Shown piece after piece: positions 1-10,974 of a stretch of DNA of 64,000 bases. The stretch spans positions 3,971,610-4,035,609 of the forward strand of contig CM022674.1 of assembly GCA_012295275.1 (NCBI GenBank). Reading direction: 5' to 3'. Position numbers and translations under genes: made by a program. Origin of the DNA: Chrysomallon squamiferum. Its lineage: Eukaryota > Mollusca > Gastropoda > Neomphalida > Peltospiridae. The notes under the pieces are model-generated. The model saw nothing but the letters and a program-made list of their open reading frames with translations. It did no database searches and had not been told where the DNA came from. Each line of letters starts with the position of its first letter. Within the stretch, counting starts at the first letter, position 1.

Positions 1-97
1 TTACGACAAATTTTACGTAAATTTCATTTAATCCGGCCCTCCAGTGGCAAGAAAGTTGCAAATTTGGCCCTCTGGTAAAAAAGTTTGGCCACCCCTG
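1..97 (-). mobile_element. Terminal part of a hAT-like DNA transposon
   Basis: Read on the minus strand, the segment begins CAGGGGTGGCCAAAC at 97, the typical start of hAT-superfamily terminal inverted repeats, and runs off the window edge. The next eight bases, ATTTAGGC at 98-105, would be the 8-bp target duplication expected of hAT elements. A second copy of the flanking sequence (ATTTAGGC at 923-930) lacks the element and looks like an empty site. No transposase is visible, and the other end lies outside the window. Confidence 0.55.
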
Positions 98-480
98 ATT
101 TAGGCTATATTTTCATATTTTTTAATTTATTTTTTATTTTCTAATTTCGAAAATATAATGGACAATGACATCGAAACCGAAATTAGCGAAATTGAGCGAC
201 ATAAAAATTAACATGAATCGCTGACGTTAGAAAAAGATAACAGTGACAAGTTATCAGAAGACAAACGCGTGCTCGTCTTTGAAGCTGAAATGAAAACTGA
301 TTTAACAAAGAGCGAGTTAGATATCAAGTAACAAAAGCTTATCCTGACGAATCTTAAAGACAAATAGAAACTGCTTGAAAGGTAAAAAGGATTACACTTT
401 CCGTAGTACATACACTGACATTTGTATAAATGGTGAAAGGAAAACGACTGCATTCCGCCATGTCAATGACACGTTAAAGG
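98..480 (+). repeat. Duplicated segment A, copy 1
   Basis: Non-coding sequence, part of a local duplication set. Positions 98-268 recur in direct orientation at 923-1092. Positions 250-605, including the tRNA-Gly gene, recur inverted at 1953-2308. No convincing coding potential: the open frames across the copies share no conserved frame. Confidence 0.8.
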
Positions 481-500
481 TGAGATACAATTTATGTGAA

Positions 501-571
501 GCATCGGTGGTCTAGTGGTAGAATACTCGCCTGCCACGCGGGTGACCCGGGTTCAATTCCCGGTCGATGCA
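501..571 (+). tRNA. tRNA-Gly (GCC)
   Basis: A 71-nt cloverleaf. The acceptor stem GCATCGG pairs with TCGATGC (last pair G-U), followed by discriminator A. The anticodon stem is CTCGC/GCGGG with loop anticodon GCC, and the T arm is CCGGG-TTCAATT-CCCGG. The internal A box (TGGTCTAGTGG) and B box (GGTTCAATTCC) are intact, and T runs follow within about 20 bases, as for Pol III termination. A second, inverted copy lies at 1987-2057. Confidence 0.96.
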
Positions 572-922
572 CATACGTTTCACTTTTGTTTTTCTTTTGC
601 ATGAATATACTAAGAAATATGCAGTTGATATGTTTTCACGGAGAAAGTAATAATTTGTGACAGTTAGAGGCTTAACAACAATTGGATGACGTCATTAACC
701 AGTCGTGCATATTGAAGTTGAGTTTTTGCGTCCTCGAATTTCCCAGTAACGGGCAAGTGCGCAGTGGATTGTGAAATACTTCTGTTCTATAAAACAACGC
801 CCTATAATGGACATTAATATATGTCTTTATTTGTTTACTAAAATGTCACGTGACAATACACTCAATAAATATATAAACATATTCGTTTGTTAATCTAGCT
901 TTTCTCAGTTAGGAAAACATCA
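572..922. other. Intergenic, no gene seen
   Basis: The first 35 bases belong to the inverted duplication that carries the tRNA-Gly. The rest is AT-rich unique sequence with no open frame above background and no recognisable RNA. Confidence 0.6.
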
Positions 923-1092
923 ATTTAGGCTATATTTTCATTTTTTTTTAATGATTTTTTATTTTCTAATTTCGAAAATATAATGGACAATGACATCGAA
1001 ACCGAAATTAGCGAAATTGAACGAGATAAAAATTAACATCAATCGCTGACGTCAGAAAAAGATAACAGTGACAAGTTATTAGAAGACAAACG
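923..1092 (+). repeat. Duplicated segment A, copy 2 (truncated)
   Basis: Near-identical direct repeat of 98-268. It stops abruptly at 1092, where the sequence switches into a truncated tRNA-Leu. Copy 1 instead continues for another 230 bases towards tRNA-Gly. Confidence 0.85.
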
Positions 1093-1152
1093 CACGCCTC
1101 CGAGGAGACTGGTGCCTTAAACCAGCGCCTTAGACCGCTCGGCCACGCTACC
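1093..1152 (-). pseudogene. Truncated tRNA-Leu (AAG), 5' 60 nt only
   Basis: The minus strand matches the first 60 nt of the intact tRNA-Leu(AAG) genes at 10662 and 14127: 5' acceptor strand, D arm, anticodon arm with AAG, and variable arm. The T arm and 3' acceptor strand are missing because the sequence joins duplicated segment A at 1092/1093. Without a B box it should not be transcribed. Confidence 0.85.
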
Positions 1153-1769
1153 AGAGACAACAGTTGTTGTGGAAATACTCGATCAGTATTAGCAAAACTG
1201 TTTGTTCATGTTTATATTAAAGATAGGATAAGTATTACAACATTGTTAAAGAACCCAAAGGTTTTGCTATAATTTTGATATGCTGTCTCCACTGCAAGAC
1301 CTGTCTTAACGTTTAGCAACAAATTGAAAATAATCTTCATAACTCCGTGTGCCAAAATAAAGTGAAAAAAAAAAAAAAATAATAATAAATAAAAATGAAT
1401 TAATAAATAAAATAAATAAGTAAACAAATAAATAAAGCAGATATGGGTTTATGGTAAATAAAACTGGAACGGAATATAAATGTAATGAATGATCTGATGA
1501 TTCACAGTGATTAAGAATTGAATATGAATCAGTCATCTTTTAATATATGAATCATTACAATAAGAACAAAACAAAAATAAAGACAAACTAACAATAAACT
1601 GCGATAACAACAACAAAAATAGCTACAAGTGCTTAAGAACTGAGCACCAATCAGTCATCTTTTAATATGCATGAATATATGAATCATTAGAATAAAAAAA
1701 AGTATAAAGACACACTAACAATAACTGCGATAGCAGCAGCAACAACAACAACATATTTCGTTATTATTA

Positions 1770-1811
<42 letters not shown>

Positions 1812-1952
1812 AAGTGACAGATTTAAATAATCATTTCATCACTTCCTTGCTCACCACTGCTGTTTGAAAACCGGTGACAACCGCGATTCTAGATTCATCA
1901 AAACCAGATCAAAACATATCAACGTAATAGTCAAAATATGTTATTATTTAAT
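1153..1952. repeat. AT-rich stretch with repeat unit B copies and (ATT)n
   Basis: Unit B is about 150 bases and contains the string TCAGTCATCTTTTAATAT. It occurs at about 1478-1625, again shorter at 1631-1745, and a third time at about 3327-3485. An (ATT)n array sits at about 1760-1810. Next to it is a block (1845-1890) repeated at 3773-3825. No gene is seen. Confidence 0.75.
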
Positions 1953-2308
1953 TTCATGCAAAAAAGAAATAAAAGTGAAACGTATGTGCATCGACCGGGA
2001 ATTGAACCCGGGTCACCCGCGTGGCAGGCGAGTATTCTACCACTAGACCACCGATGCTTCACATAAATTGTATCTCACCTTTAACGTGTCATTGACATGG
2101 CGGAATGCAGTCGTTTTCCTTTCACTATTTATACAAATGTCAGTGTATATACTACGGAGAGTTTAAAATCTTTTAGCGTTTAAACAGTTTCTATTTGTCT
2201 TTAACATTGCTCAGGTTAATCTCTTCTTGCTTGATATCTAACTTGCTCTTTGTTAAATCAGTTTTCATTTCAGCTTGAAAGACGAGCACGCATTTGTCTG
2301 CTGATAAC
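1953..2308 (-). repeat. Inverted copy of 250-605
   Basis: The reverse complement matches 250-605 with scattered substitutions, including the tRNA-Gly and 30 or more bases on its far side. The arms face each other about 1.3 kb apart, so the tRNA-Gly genes are divergently duplicated. A fragment of the same flank (2046-2088) is repeated once more at 2311-2351. Confidence 0.85.
1987..2057 (-). tRNA. tRNA-Gly (GCC)
   Basis: The reverse complement is identical in length and arms to the tRNA-Gly at 501-571, with anticodon GCC and intact A and B boxes. A T-rich stretch follows on the minus strand. It lies inside the inverted duplication. Confidence 0.96.
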
Positions 2309-2947
2309 TTGACCACCGATGTTTCACATAAATTGTATCTGACCTTTAACGCATGATATTATTATGTTCATTAAGCAAGTTTACATTCTATCTGATCGTC
2401 TCTGATGTATGCAGACATATGTAAAAATGATTCCAAAAATGTAATATTCTTCCTTTCAATCCTTAAAATATTTCAGTTGTCAAACTCGATTGTCTCAAAT
2501 AATTCTGCTGTGTATGTTACGATTCGTAGTTACTTCGTAACTATTTGGTCCATTGCTATAAATGCATGAGTATAATGGTATCCTCCCAAAAGTTATATGG
2601 GTCAATAGTCATATGGGTAATCAATATAATTATACACCAGATCACTTACGTAATTATTCTGTAACCTGCCGACTTTTTTTTACTGTTGACCCCAACATTT
2701 ATGATAACCGCGGATTCCTTCTGAAATCACGTTTTCTTCGTTGTTTCCTTTCTTAAATCAGTCACTCCAATACGTTTTTTTTTTTTTCAGACTTATCTGA
2801 TTTTTCTGCCCAAGATACTTTAACTAACACAATGTATTTCTTTCTTTAAAACTTTTTCAAAACGGAAGCTGAAGTGAATCTCGTTCACACCTGACTCTGT
2901 CCTAACCGGAAGTTCATATGTGATAAAGAAGTACAGAAGCGTAGATA

Positions 2948-3013
<66 letters not shown>

Positions 3014-3320
3014 CCCTTCAACTTCAGTTAAAAACTAGATTTTTTTCTTCCTGAGTTTTTTAACAGTAAATCAGTTAATGTTTATTATACGATGTCTGAG
3101 AAAACAAGAATAGTTAATAACGTCATGCAATTGTTGTTACGTTATCTATCCGGTTTCTGACAATAGTAGTGTTGCAAATTATGACTTACTTTCTCAAAGA
3201 TATCAACGTGGGAGAATGGAATGCGTATTTGTACCAAAGTTACGTTAATTCTAAGTATTTTATTTTCGCCTTAATTTCATTGGCATATTCATACAAAAGA
3301 AAAAGAAAATGAAACGTATA
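2309..3320. other. Intergenic, with tRNA-Gly-flank fragment and (TAA)n
   Basis: 2311-2351 repeats 2046-2088, beginning inside the first bases of tRNA-Gly. 2949-3012 is a (TAA)n microsatellite. The remainder is unique AT-rich DNA with only chance open frames. Confidence 0.6.
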
Positions 3321-3696
3321 TGCATCGAATATAATGTAATGAATAATCTGATGATTCACAGTGTTTAAGAACTGAATACGTATCAGTCATCTTTTAATAT
3401 GTGAATCATTTACAATAAAAACAAAACAAAAATAAAGACAAACTAACAATAAACTGCGATAAAAACAACAAAAATTGCTACAACTGGAAAAATGCACATT
3501 AAGAAGAGCAGGGAAACAAATAAAATAAACATCGGAAAATCTATTTCTATACTTGACGATTTTCTGATATTTCATCTCTCATAAATGTTATTAAATACTA
3601 TAACTTTATAAGCCGCTGTTTCAGTTAATATCACTTCTGTCTAGCTGTGGAAAAACCTCGCTGCGTTGTATTTCTATTCTTATTTCTATTCTTCTT

Positions 3697-3727
<31 letters not shown>

Positions 3728-3835
3728 TTATTATTATTATATAAAAATAACAGAATTAAATAATCGTTTCATCACTTCCTCGCTCACCACTGCTGTTTGA
3801 AAACTGGTGACAATCGCGATTCCAGACATATCACT
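3321..3835. repeat. Unit B copy 3 joined to a tRNA-Gly remnant
   Basis: 3300-3328 carries the tRNA-Gly 3' flank and only the terminal eight tRNA bases. It then switches directly into unit B. A (TTC)n(TTA)n array (3690-3741) and a second copy of the block seen at 1845-1890 follow. Confidence 0.7.
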
Positions 3836-4215
3836 TCACTACCACTGATAAGACGCCATTGGTGTCAGTCACGTGACCATGACCCCCCCGTTCCGTTTAA
3901 AACTAAATACTGCAACCGATATCTGCACCTGCTGACATCTTGTTATAACAAAACCACAACCACAACGACGACTACAGTGACAGCGGTGTTGTGTATTTAG
4001 AAATGAACTGCATCTTGCAGAACAACATGACATAACCGCACGAACTGGACGACATCAGCACGAGACCATTACGTAACATCCGCTCAGATGCGAATAAATA
4101 GAGATCATCAGACATTGTAGATCAAACTGGTTTCACTTCTGTAAACCAAAGGTAAGAGCTACAGACGTACAGACAAACGAACGTACAGAGATAACTTATA
4201 ACAAAATTATACAAA
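3836..4215 (+). other. Presumed promoter and 5' leader of the small peptide gene
   Basis: This is less AT-rich than its surroundings and free of long microsatellites. An A/T-rich element (AATAAATA, about 4093) lies some 120 bases before the ATG at 4216 and could act as a weak TATA element. That is inference; no strong core promoter is visible. Confidence 0.3.
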
Positions 4216-4266
4216 ATGAAGATAGCTGCTTTGATTTTGATTCTTTCCATTGGTGAGATCATTTGT

Positions 4267-4301
<35 letters not shown>

Positions 4302-4560
4302 TTTTTGAATTTACAATAACTAAGAAATCCTATTCAAGTAATAGATATATCAATGTGAGTGTGTTTTTTTGCTCGCACACACAAACATACTGGAAAATTA
4401 AAAGATACGGTAATAACAAATATCAAGAAAAAAATGAATATATATCTTACAAAAATAACGAAGAACGAAGCATATAATATTGCCCCATATTTTGACACAT
4501 TAATCTTTCCTTGTTACTGATATAAATAATATTATTACAAATAAATAAATAAATAAATTA

Positions 4561-4593
<33 letters not shown>

Positions 4594-4675
4594 TTATTCA
4601 GGTTCTCTGTTGGGGTGTACGAGTGCGTGGGGACGTCGTGGTGGTCGTGGAAGACGTTGTGGAAGAAAGGGATAA
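4216..4675 (+). CDS. Small secreted Gly/Arg-rich cationic peptide, 36 aa, two exons
   Basis: Exon 1 (4216-4252) encodes a hydrophobic start, MKIAALILILSI, and ends at a consensus donor GTGAGA at 4253. Exon 2 (4602-4675) follows the acceptor TTTTATTCAG and completes a Gly codon. It adds SLLGCTSA and then a mature-like tail WGRRGGRGRRCGRKG before TAA at 4673-4675. The layout is that of a secreted peptide precursor: a signal peptide likely cleaved after CTSA, then a 15-residue tail with seven Arg and one Lys. Such tails suggest an antimicrobial or nucleic-acid-binding peptide, or a processed neuropeptide (dibasic RR, and GRK near the end); this is inference. The intron contains (TTTA)n and a (TTA)n array against the acceptor. 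I do not recognise a named family. The model rests on splice consensus and signal-peptide logic only. Confidence 0.5.
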
Positions 4676-4874
4676 GATGTTTCCCAGATCTCTCAACGTT
4701 CTTGTTTTATAATACATTATGATAAAAGTTATTTGATTATTTTGTTTGTTTTTATTATTAGGTAATCTTATTTGTATGGTATGTTTGTGCGTATGCGTGT
4801 GTCTGTGGTTATATATAAATCTGCTGCATACCTTCTGTTTTTTGTTATCAAATAATAATAATGAAAAGAAATTA
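4676..4874. other. 3' flank of peptide gene
   Basis: AT-rich spacer between the peptide gene and tRNA-Leu. No AATAAA is present close to the stop codon. No other feature is seen. Confidence 0.5.
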
Positions 4875-4956
4875 TGGCAGCGGTGGGATTCGAACCCACG
4901 CCTCCGAAGAGACTGGTGCCTAAAACCAGCGCCTTAGACCGCTCGGCCACGCTACC
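4875..4956 (-). tRNA. tRNA-Leu (TAG)
   Basis: An 82-nt type II tRNA on the minus strand. The acceptor GGTAGCG pairs with CGCTGCC plus discriminator A. The anticodon stem is CTGGT/ACCAG with TAG in the loop, the variable arm is long (TCTCTTCGGAGG), and the T arm is intact (GGGTTCGAATCCC). A T run follows the 3' end on the minus strand. It is nearly identical to the copies at 9891 and 37277. Confidence 0.96.
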
Positions 4957-5078
4957 TGTTAACACAAAACGATAATGGATGTAAATGGATGTGGATGGAT
5001 GTTGGTCGTTAACAGTACCTGTGGGTTCCAGTGTCTGACTCTGAAAAAATAGTAACCGATTCCTTATCCTTAAACCAA

Positions 5079-5116
<38 letters not shown>

Positions 5117-5173
5117 GAAAGAAAGAAAGAAAGAAAAATAAACGAAAAGCTTACTTCTGATAAAAATAAACAA

Positions 5174-5218
<45 letters not shown>

Positions 5219-5383
5219 TCCTGTTATATTCAGTCCCTTGCACCTTTCCGATGACGTATTTTTTCTACAATTAGACAATGACGTTACGTTATTATGTTCT
5301 TAGTCGTCATGGTAACCACCCTTTAGCTTTGAAGTTGTTGCCGTTAATGGTATTTTTATTTTTTTTTATTATTTTTTTTTTAT

Positions 5384-5431
<48 letters not shown>

Positions 5432-6362
5432 TTTTTTTTCACTGTCTAAAATTTAGGAATTATTATTTTGTACTGACAACCTTAGAAAAACGCTGCATCA
5501 ACTCGAGTGTCATAAAATCAGTGAAAATATCAAGCAAATTCTGTTCAGGCACTGTATTACAAAAACGACGCTATTCTGTAAAGAGATTACGGAAGTCCAA
5601 CAGTCTGATAACATCCCTTAATTTAATTAACCAGCGTTTATTGTACGTCGGGTAACAGACAGAAATTCTGATAACGTGGTGCAAAAAGTCTATAGTGGGC
5701 GTGGCCTTCGTTGGCATCCGATATGGTAGCATAGCGACATCTCGTGGATAGGATGTTCCATCAGATGGAGTTACTCAGCCGATAATTAGGTAATATTACT
5801 AATAATTAACATTAATTTGCATTAACATAATATGTCTATGATCATCGAAATTTATTTATTTTTTTTTTTTTTTTTTTTTTTTTTACGCTTGTATCAGTGA
5901 ACATTAAATTAGGGCATAGCAACAGTAGATGTGTCAAGGGAAATAACTCTAATATAAAGCGGACATTTTTTTGCGGACAGCTGTTGTAAATAGTTTTCTT
6001 CCTTATAATGCTTAACATTCATTTATTATAATTACCTGTCAGTTAACTGCACTCTCAAACAAGTTAGACATTAAACAAACCATTTTTATTTTATTTTTAC
6101 AACTTCAACTGTTTATCGACCACTCAATACTAGTGTCAAACTCCCTCGTCAAACTAACTAGTCAAATTAACTGTATTTTTTAGATTGTTTATTTATTTAT
6201 TTATTTTTTTAGTTTCGAGTAAAATTCTCTTATGTTTTTATTATGAAGCACATGCAACATATATATAGGAAAATGCACACACATATATATACTTATACAT
6301 ACATACATACATACATACATACATACATACATACATACATACATACATACATGCATGCATAT

Positions 6363-6393
<31 letters not shown>

Positions 6394-6809
6394 GAAATTA
6401 TACATGTAAACACACACACAAACACTGATAAGTCAGGATCAACTATTTTGTTCACATATGCAAGCACAAACATAAACACAAGATGCCAATAACATAATGC
6501 ATTATTATTTCTAACAATTAACAGTAAAAAAATATGAGGAGTAATATCATTTATGCAACATTTATTTTACAATATGATTATATTATTAAATTTATATGGA
6601 TTGTAGTAAATAAATAAATAAATTAAATTATTATTACTACTACTATTATTATAATTATTATTATTATTATTATTTTATTTAACTTTTGTAAATAACTGAT
6701 TATGACTGATATTATTGTTGTTGTTGTTGTAATTATTATTACATTACTTTTACATTATTATTGTCACTGTTATTATTATTATAGTTATTGTTATTATTTG
6801 TTGTTATTG

Positions 6810-6847
<38 letters not shown>

Positions 6848-6857
6848 GTTATTATTA

Positions 6858-6904
<47 letters not shown>

Positions 6905-6909
6905 TTCCA
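4957..6909. other. Intergenic with several microsatellites, no confident gene
   Basis: Contents: (CA)n at 5081-5113 followed by (AAAG)n; (TAA)n at about 5175-5217; (TTA)/(TTTA)n at about 5386-5432; a T tract at about 5856-5885; (ATAC)n at about 6296-6352 and (CA)n at about 6372-6393; and dense (TTA)n from about 6650 to 6903. Unique sequence at 5640-5800 includes the CTCF-like site listed separately. Long open frames here are simply translated repeats. Confidence 0.65.
5733..5747 (-). promoter_or_regulatory. CTCF-like motif
   Basis: The minus strand reads CCACGAGATGTCGCT, 13 of 15 positions of the common CTCF core (CCASYAGRKGGCRSY). A related 13/15 match in the same orientation lies at 14644-14658. 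Inference from a short motif only. Confidence 0.25.
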
Positions 6910-7553
6910 GATATGGTAAATCATCCTCATCAATAAAACACTAAAGATGAATAATTACATCACAGTGTTGATGTTGCTGATGTGTTGTTGTTCATGCAAT
7001 AGTTTCAATGTTGCTGTCTACGAACATGCAGTCATACTACCTGAAACTCGGATTCATGTTGTAACAAAATCAGAAGCAATGGATTTGATGAAGAAAAATT
7101 TGAAAATATATCAAACTCAGGCCAAGAAAGCTAAAGAACAGGTAAAAAAAAAAGAATTTTTAAATTTAAAAAAAAAAAAGTTTTTAAAATACCTCATTAA
7201 CAATAGTTGCATCTGGATATGGAATGATAAAATAGGGTAATGATAAAATGATGATAATTAAGTAGCAGTGGTTGTAGTAGTGCTGGTAATGATATTGGTG
7301 TCAGTTTTAATAATGGCAGAAATGGTAGTAGTGTTTAATATCAACATACTGTGTTTAGCAATAATATATATCCACCAAAATTGGCCACATAACTGAACTG
7401 GATGTCTGAATTTTGCAATTATTATTATTATTATTATTTTTTTTTTTTTCCATCAAGGCTTGACATACACTTGAAATATAAAATGAACAAGAAAAAGTAA
7501 AAACTGAAATTATATTTATTCAGATGCAAAAATGTTTATGATGTAACAAATTT

Positions 7554-7622
<69 letters not shown>

Positions 7623-9153
7623 TTAATAATAATAGTAAGAAGAAGAAGAAATAAATTATAATAAGAAATTTAGAAATAAAACTGGTAAAAAAAAAATGCA
7701 TGTGTTTTATGTATATGTGTGAACAAACACCTACCTACCCATTAAATCTTTCTCCCCAATATTACCGCTAACTGACACATTTTTTTCCTACTTGTCAGCC
7801 TTTCAGTGTTACTCATCAGTGTCTTTCTTTTACTTTCAGAATGTCAGCATTCTGGTCTTTCCAGAGAATGGTTTGTACGGGCCTCACTTCTTGCGGGAAG
7901 CTCTCTGGCCATACACGGAATACATCCCTGATCCCGAAACAGTCAAGCCCTGGAATCCATGCAGTCACCCAAATCGCTTCTCTCACACTGAAACACAGCA
8001 CTTTCTGAGCTGCCTGGCCAAGAACAATTCCCTCTACATTGTCGCCAACGTTGCCAGCAACGAGCCTTGTGAAGGCAGCGGGTGTCCGAAGGATCAACAT
8101 TTCCAGTACAGCGCTGATGTTGTGTACGACGATAAAGGGAAATTTGTCGCTCGCTATCTGAAACCAAATGTGATGGATGAGGAACAGTTCGATGCTCCAG
8201 AGAAAGCAGATGCAGTATCCTTTAAGACTTCGTTTGGTAAATTTGGTTTGGTAACCAGCTGGGATTTGCTGTTCCACGATCCAGTGATGACCCTTGTTGA
8301 AGATCATAAAATAAAGAATCTGATCCTGTTGGCCTCATGGAAGAACACATATCCATTTCTTACGTCGGTTCACTTCCATTCGGCCTTCGCTCTTAGGATG
8401 AAGGTCAATGTGATGGCAGCAAATTTGCATCTGCCGGAAGAGAATTTTCTAGGAAGTGGAATATATACACCACGAGGTCCTGCAGTTTATTATTATAATA
8501 ATTCCAAATCAGCTGGCAGGCTGCTTGTCTCCAAGTTAGATGAAGTTTCAGAAAATCCTTCTCTGATCACTTACGATATTCAGCCTGAGGTTCAAGAAAG
8601 CAACCATTCCTTTCAGTCCAAAGTAAACTATGACAACTTCACTCTCATCAGACTGACACAGAAAAAAGGAAATTCGAAAGTTTGCCAGAAATCAGTCTGC
8701 TGCAGTTTGAAGTATTCACTCAAAGGCTCAGTACCTCAAGGGAATCGAACATTTGCCTTTGGTGTCTTTGATGGACTCCACACTCATCAAAGCTCTTACT
8801 ATATTCAAGCATGTACCTTGCTGACCTGCAAAACAACAAATAATGGTCTTTCTTGTGGTTCCAACACGACTTTGGTCAACTCCACGTTCACAGACATTCG
8901 CATAACTGGAACCTCGTTTCGTACCAAATACGTTTACCCCGAACTGCTCGTTTCTGTTAATGGAGTTATTTCCCTTGGATCGTTCGAGTTCGGCGACTAT
9001 TCTTTGACAGTTAAAAATACCTCAGTCGATCTCGTGTCGGCGAATTTGTTTGCAAGAGTGTACACTAAAAGGACAAATGAAGCGAGCTCATTGATGATAA
9101 CTAAATTTTATTTGTTATTAGTTTTTATTTCAGTATTACCATTCCTTCACTGA
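6910..9153 (+). CDS. Vanin/biotinidase-like amidohydrolase with Ser in place of catalytic Cys
   Basis: Two coding exons, 6947-7141 and 7840-9153, join in phase 0 into a 502-residue protein, the usual vanin length. A TTTTCCAG acceptor before 6910 implies an upstream non-coding exon. Exon 1 gives a signal peptide and FNVAVYEHAVILPET, the hallmark N-terminus of pantetheinase/biotinidase enzymes in the nitrilase superfamily. FPENG supplies the catalytic Glu (E74) and ARYLKPN the Lys (K173). SCLAKNN, GIYTP and FDGLHT are also conserved. The nucleophile position reads FGLVTSWDLLFHDP, so Cys is Ser205 (codon AGC at 8257-8259). A hydrophobic C-terminus (KFYLLLVFISVLPFLH) suggests a GPI-anchor signal, as in vanins. 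It would sit outside the cell, probably without normal pantetheinase or biotinidase activity. The fold and family are clear; loss of activity is inferred from one residue. Confidence 0.93.
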
Positions 9154-9413
9154 ATGTTTTGTAAATATATTTTTTTGTAAGTAAATTTGTTTTTATATTT
9201 ATTGATCTTCTTCGTTAAAATGGGAAGTTTCTTAATTTAAAATAATAATAATAATAATAAAGAAGAAGAAGAAGAAGAAGAAGAAGAAGAAGAAGAAAAA
9301 TGATAAAATTATCCACATAATTATAACTGTCTATATACAATTATATGAGAAATATAACAAATTGTTAATATTATATAATATATAAAATCATGAAAACTGT
9401 ATAAATATATATA
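9154..9413 (+). other. 3' flank of the vanin-like gene
   Basis: AT-rich, ending in (AAT)n and (AAG)n arrays at about 9241-9298. An AATAAA inside the (AAT)n array near 9254 could serve as the poly(A) signal. No other signal is seen. Confidence 0.4.
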
Positions 9414-9495
9414 AATATGAACTGGAATTCGAAGCCACGATCCCAAAGAGACTGTAACATAATAATCAACATTTTAACAGATCAGCAACGTTACC
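9414..9495 (-). pseudogene. Decayed full-length tRNA-Leu relic
   Basis: Aligning the minus-strand tRNA-Leu of 4875-4956 without gaps gives exactly 82 positions. Recognisable blocks survive: a GGATTCGAA-like B box (GGAATTCGAA), AAGAGACTG in the variable arm, and the 5' end with flank TACCTGTT, as beside the 4875 copy. The stems and anticodon are destroyed. It is a dead copy. Confidence 0.55.
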
Positions 9496-9701
9496 TGTTG
9501 AAATCAATTTCACACAAATATTTCATTGAAAGCTGTAACAAAACTAATAAAAAACAAAAAAAAAAAAAAAAAAAACAAAACAGGTGTAAATTTTGTAATA
9601 ATATTCATTAATAATAAAATTTGACTGAAATGGGGTTGTCACAATTATTTTTTGATTGTAATGACCTATGCTTTAGCGGTGGTAAAATTGATTTTTCCTG
9701 G

Positions 9702-9732
<31 letters not shown>

Positions 9733-9838
9733 GGCTTACGAATTATAAGCGTACACGTTTGTTACATTTTGTACACAAAAATCTTGGGTCGTAAATAAAT
9801 TTAACAATAATATAATGATGTAGGACCAAAACAAACCA

Positions 9839-9873
<35 letters not shown>

Positions 9874-9890
9874 AAGTTAAAAATATCTTA
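9496..9890. other. Intergenic, poly(A)/poly(T) tracts
   Basis: Low-complexity A and T tracts (about 9549-9575, 9705-9733, 9852-9875) and AT-rich unique sequence. No gene is seen. Confidence 0.6.
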
Positions 9891-9972
9891 TGGCAGCGGT
9901 GGGATTCGAACCCACGCCTCCGAGGAGACTGGTGCCTAAAACCAGCGCCTTAGACCGCTCGGCCACGCTACC
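9891..9972 (-). tRNA. tRNA-Leu (TAG)
   Basis: An 82-nt type II tRNA, anticodon TAG, with all arms intact and a T5 terminator on the minus strand after the 3' end. It differs from the 4875 copy by one base in the variable-arm loop region (CTCCTCGG against CTCTTCGG). Confidence 0.96.
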
Positions 9973-10661
<689 letters not shown>

Positions 10662-10743
10662 GGTAGCGTGGCCGAGCGGTCTAAGGCGCTGGTTTAAGGC
10701 ACCAGTCTCCTCGGAGGCGTGGGTTCGAATCCCACCGCTGCCA
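10662..10743 (+). tRNA. tRNA-Leu (AAG)
   Basis: An 82-nt type II tRNA with anticodon stem CTGGT/ACCAG and anticodon AAG. The variable arm is TCTCCTCGGAGG and the A and B boxes are intact. TTTT occurs within about 10 bases of the 3' end. It is identical to the copy at 14127. Confidence 0.96.
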
Positions 10744-10928
10744 TTAACATTTTGTTTTCACAGCCAGTGATTATTGTTGATATTATTTATTCACTTTCCT
10801 GCGAATAAAGTTGCCAGTGTGATTTCTGTTAACATTATTAACATTATTTTATAATTATAATAATACAGATATGTTAAGAACTTTAATTCAGTCTTTTTAT
10901 ACAGCTTTAAAAAATGTGTTGTTATTAA

Positions 10929-10974
<46 letters not shown>

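Noticed and set aside
1864-2046. Similar peptides starting MKTGDNRDSR at 1864 and 3797 as a gene family
   Set aside because: They are shared because the DNA block is duplicated, diverge at once, and one runs through a tRNA gene.
5278-5655. 125-codon frame starting MTLRYYV
   Set aside because: It passes through a (TTA)/(TTTA) microsatellite and has no homologous features.
6702-6944. Long poly-Leu/poly-Ile/poly-Val open frames here and near 13,900, 17,500, 40,200 and 51,600
   Set aside because: They are translations of triplet microsatellites, open in several frames at once.
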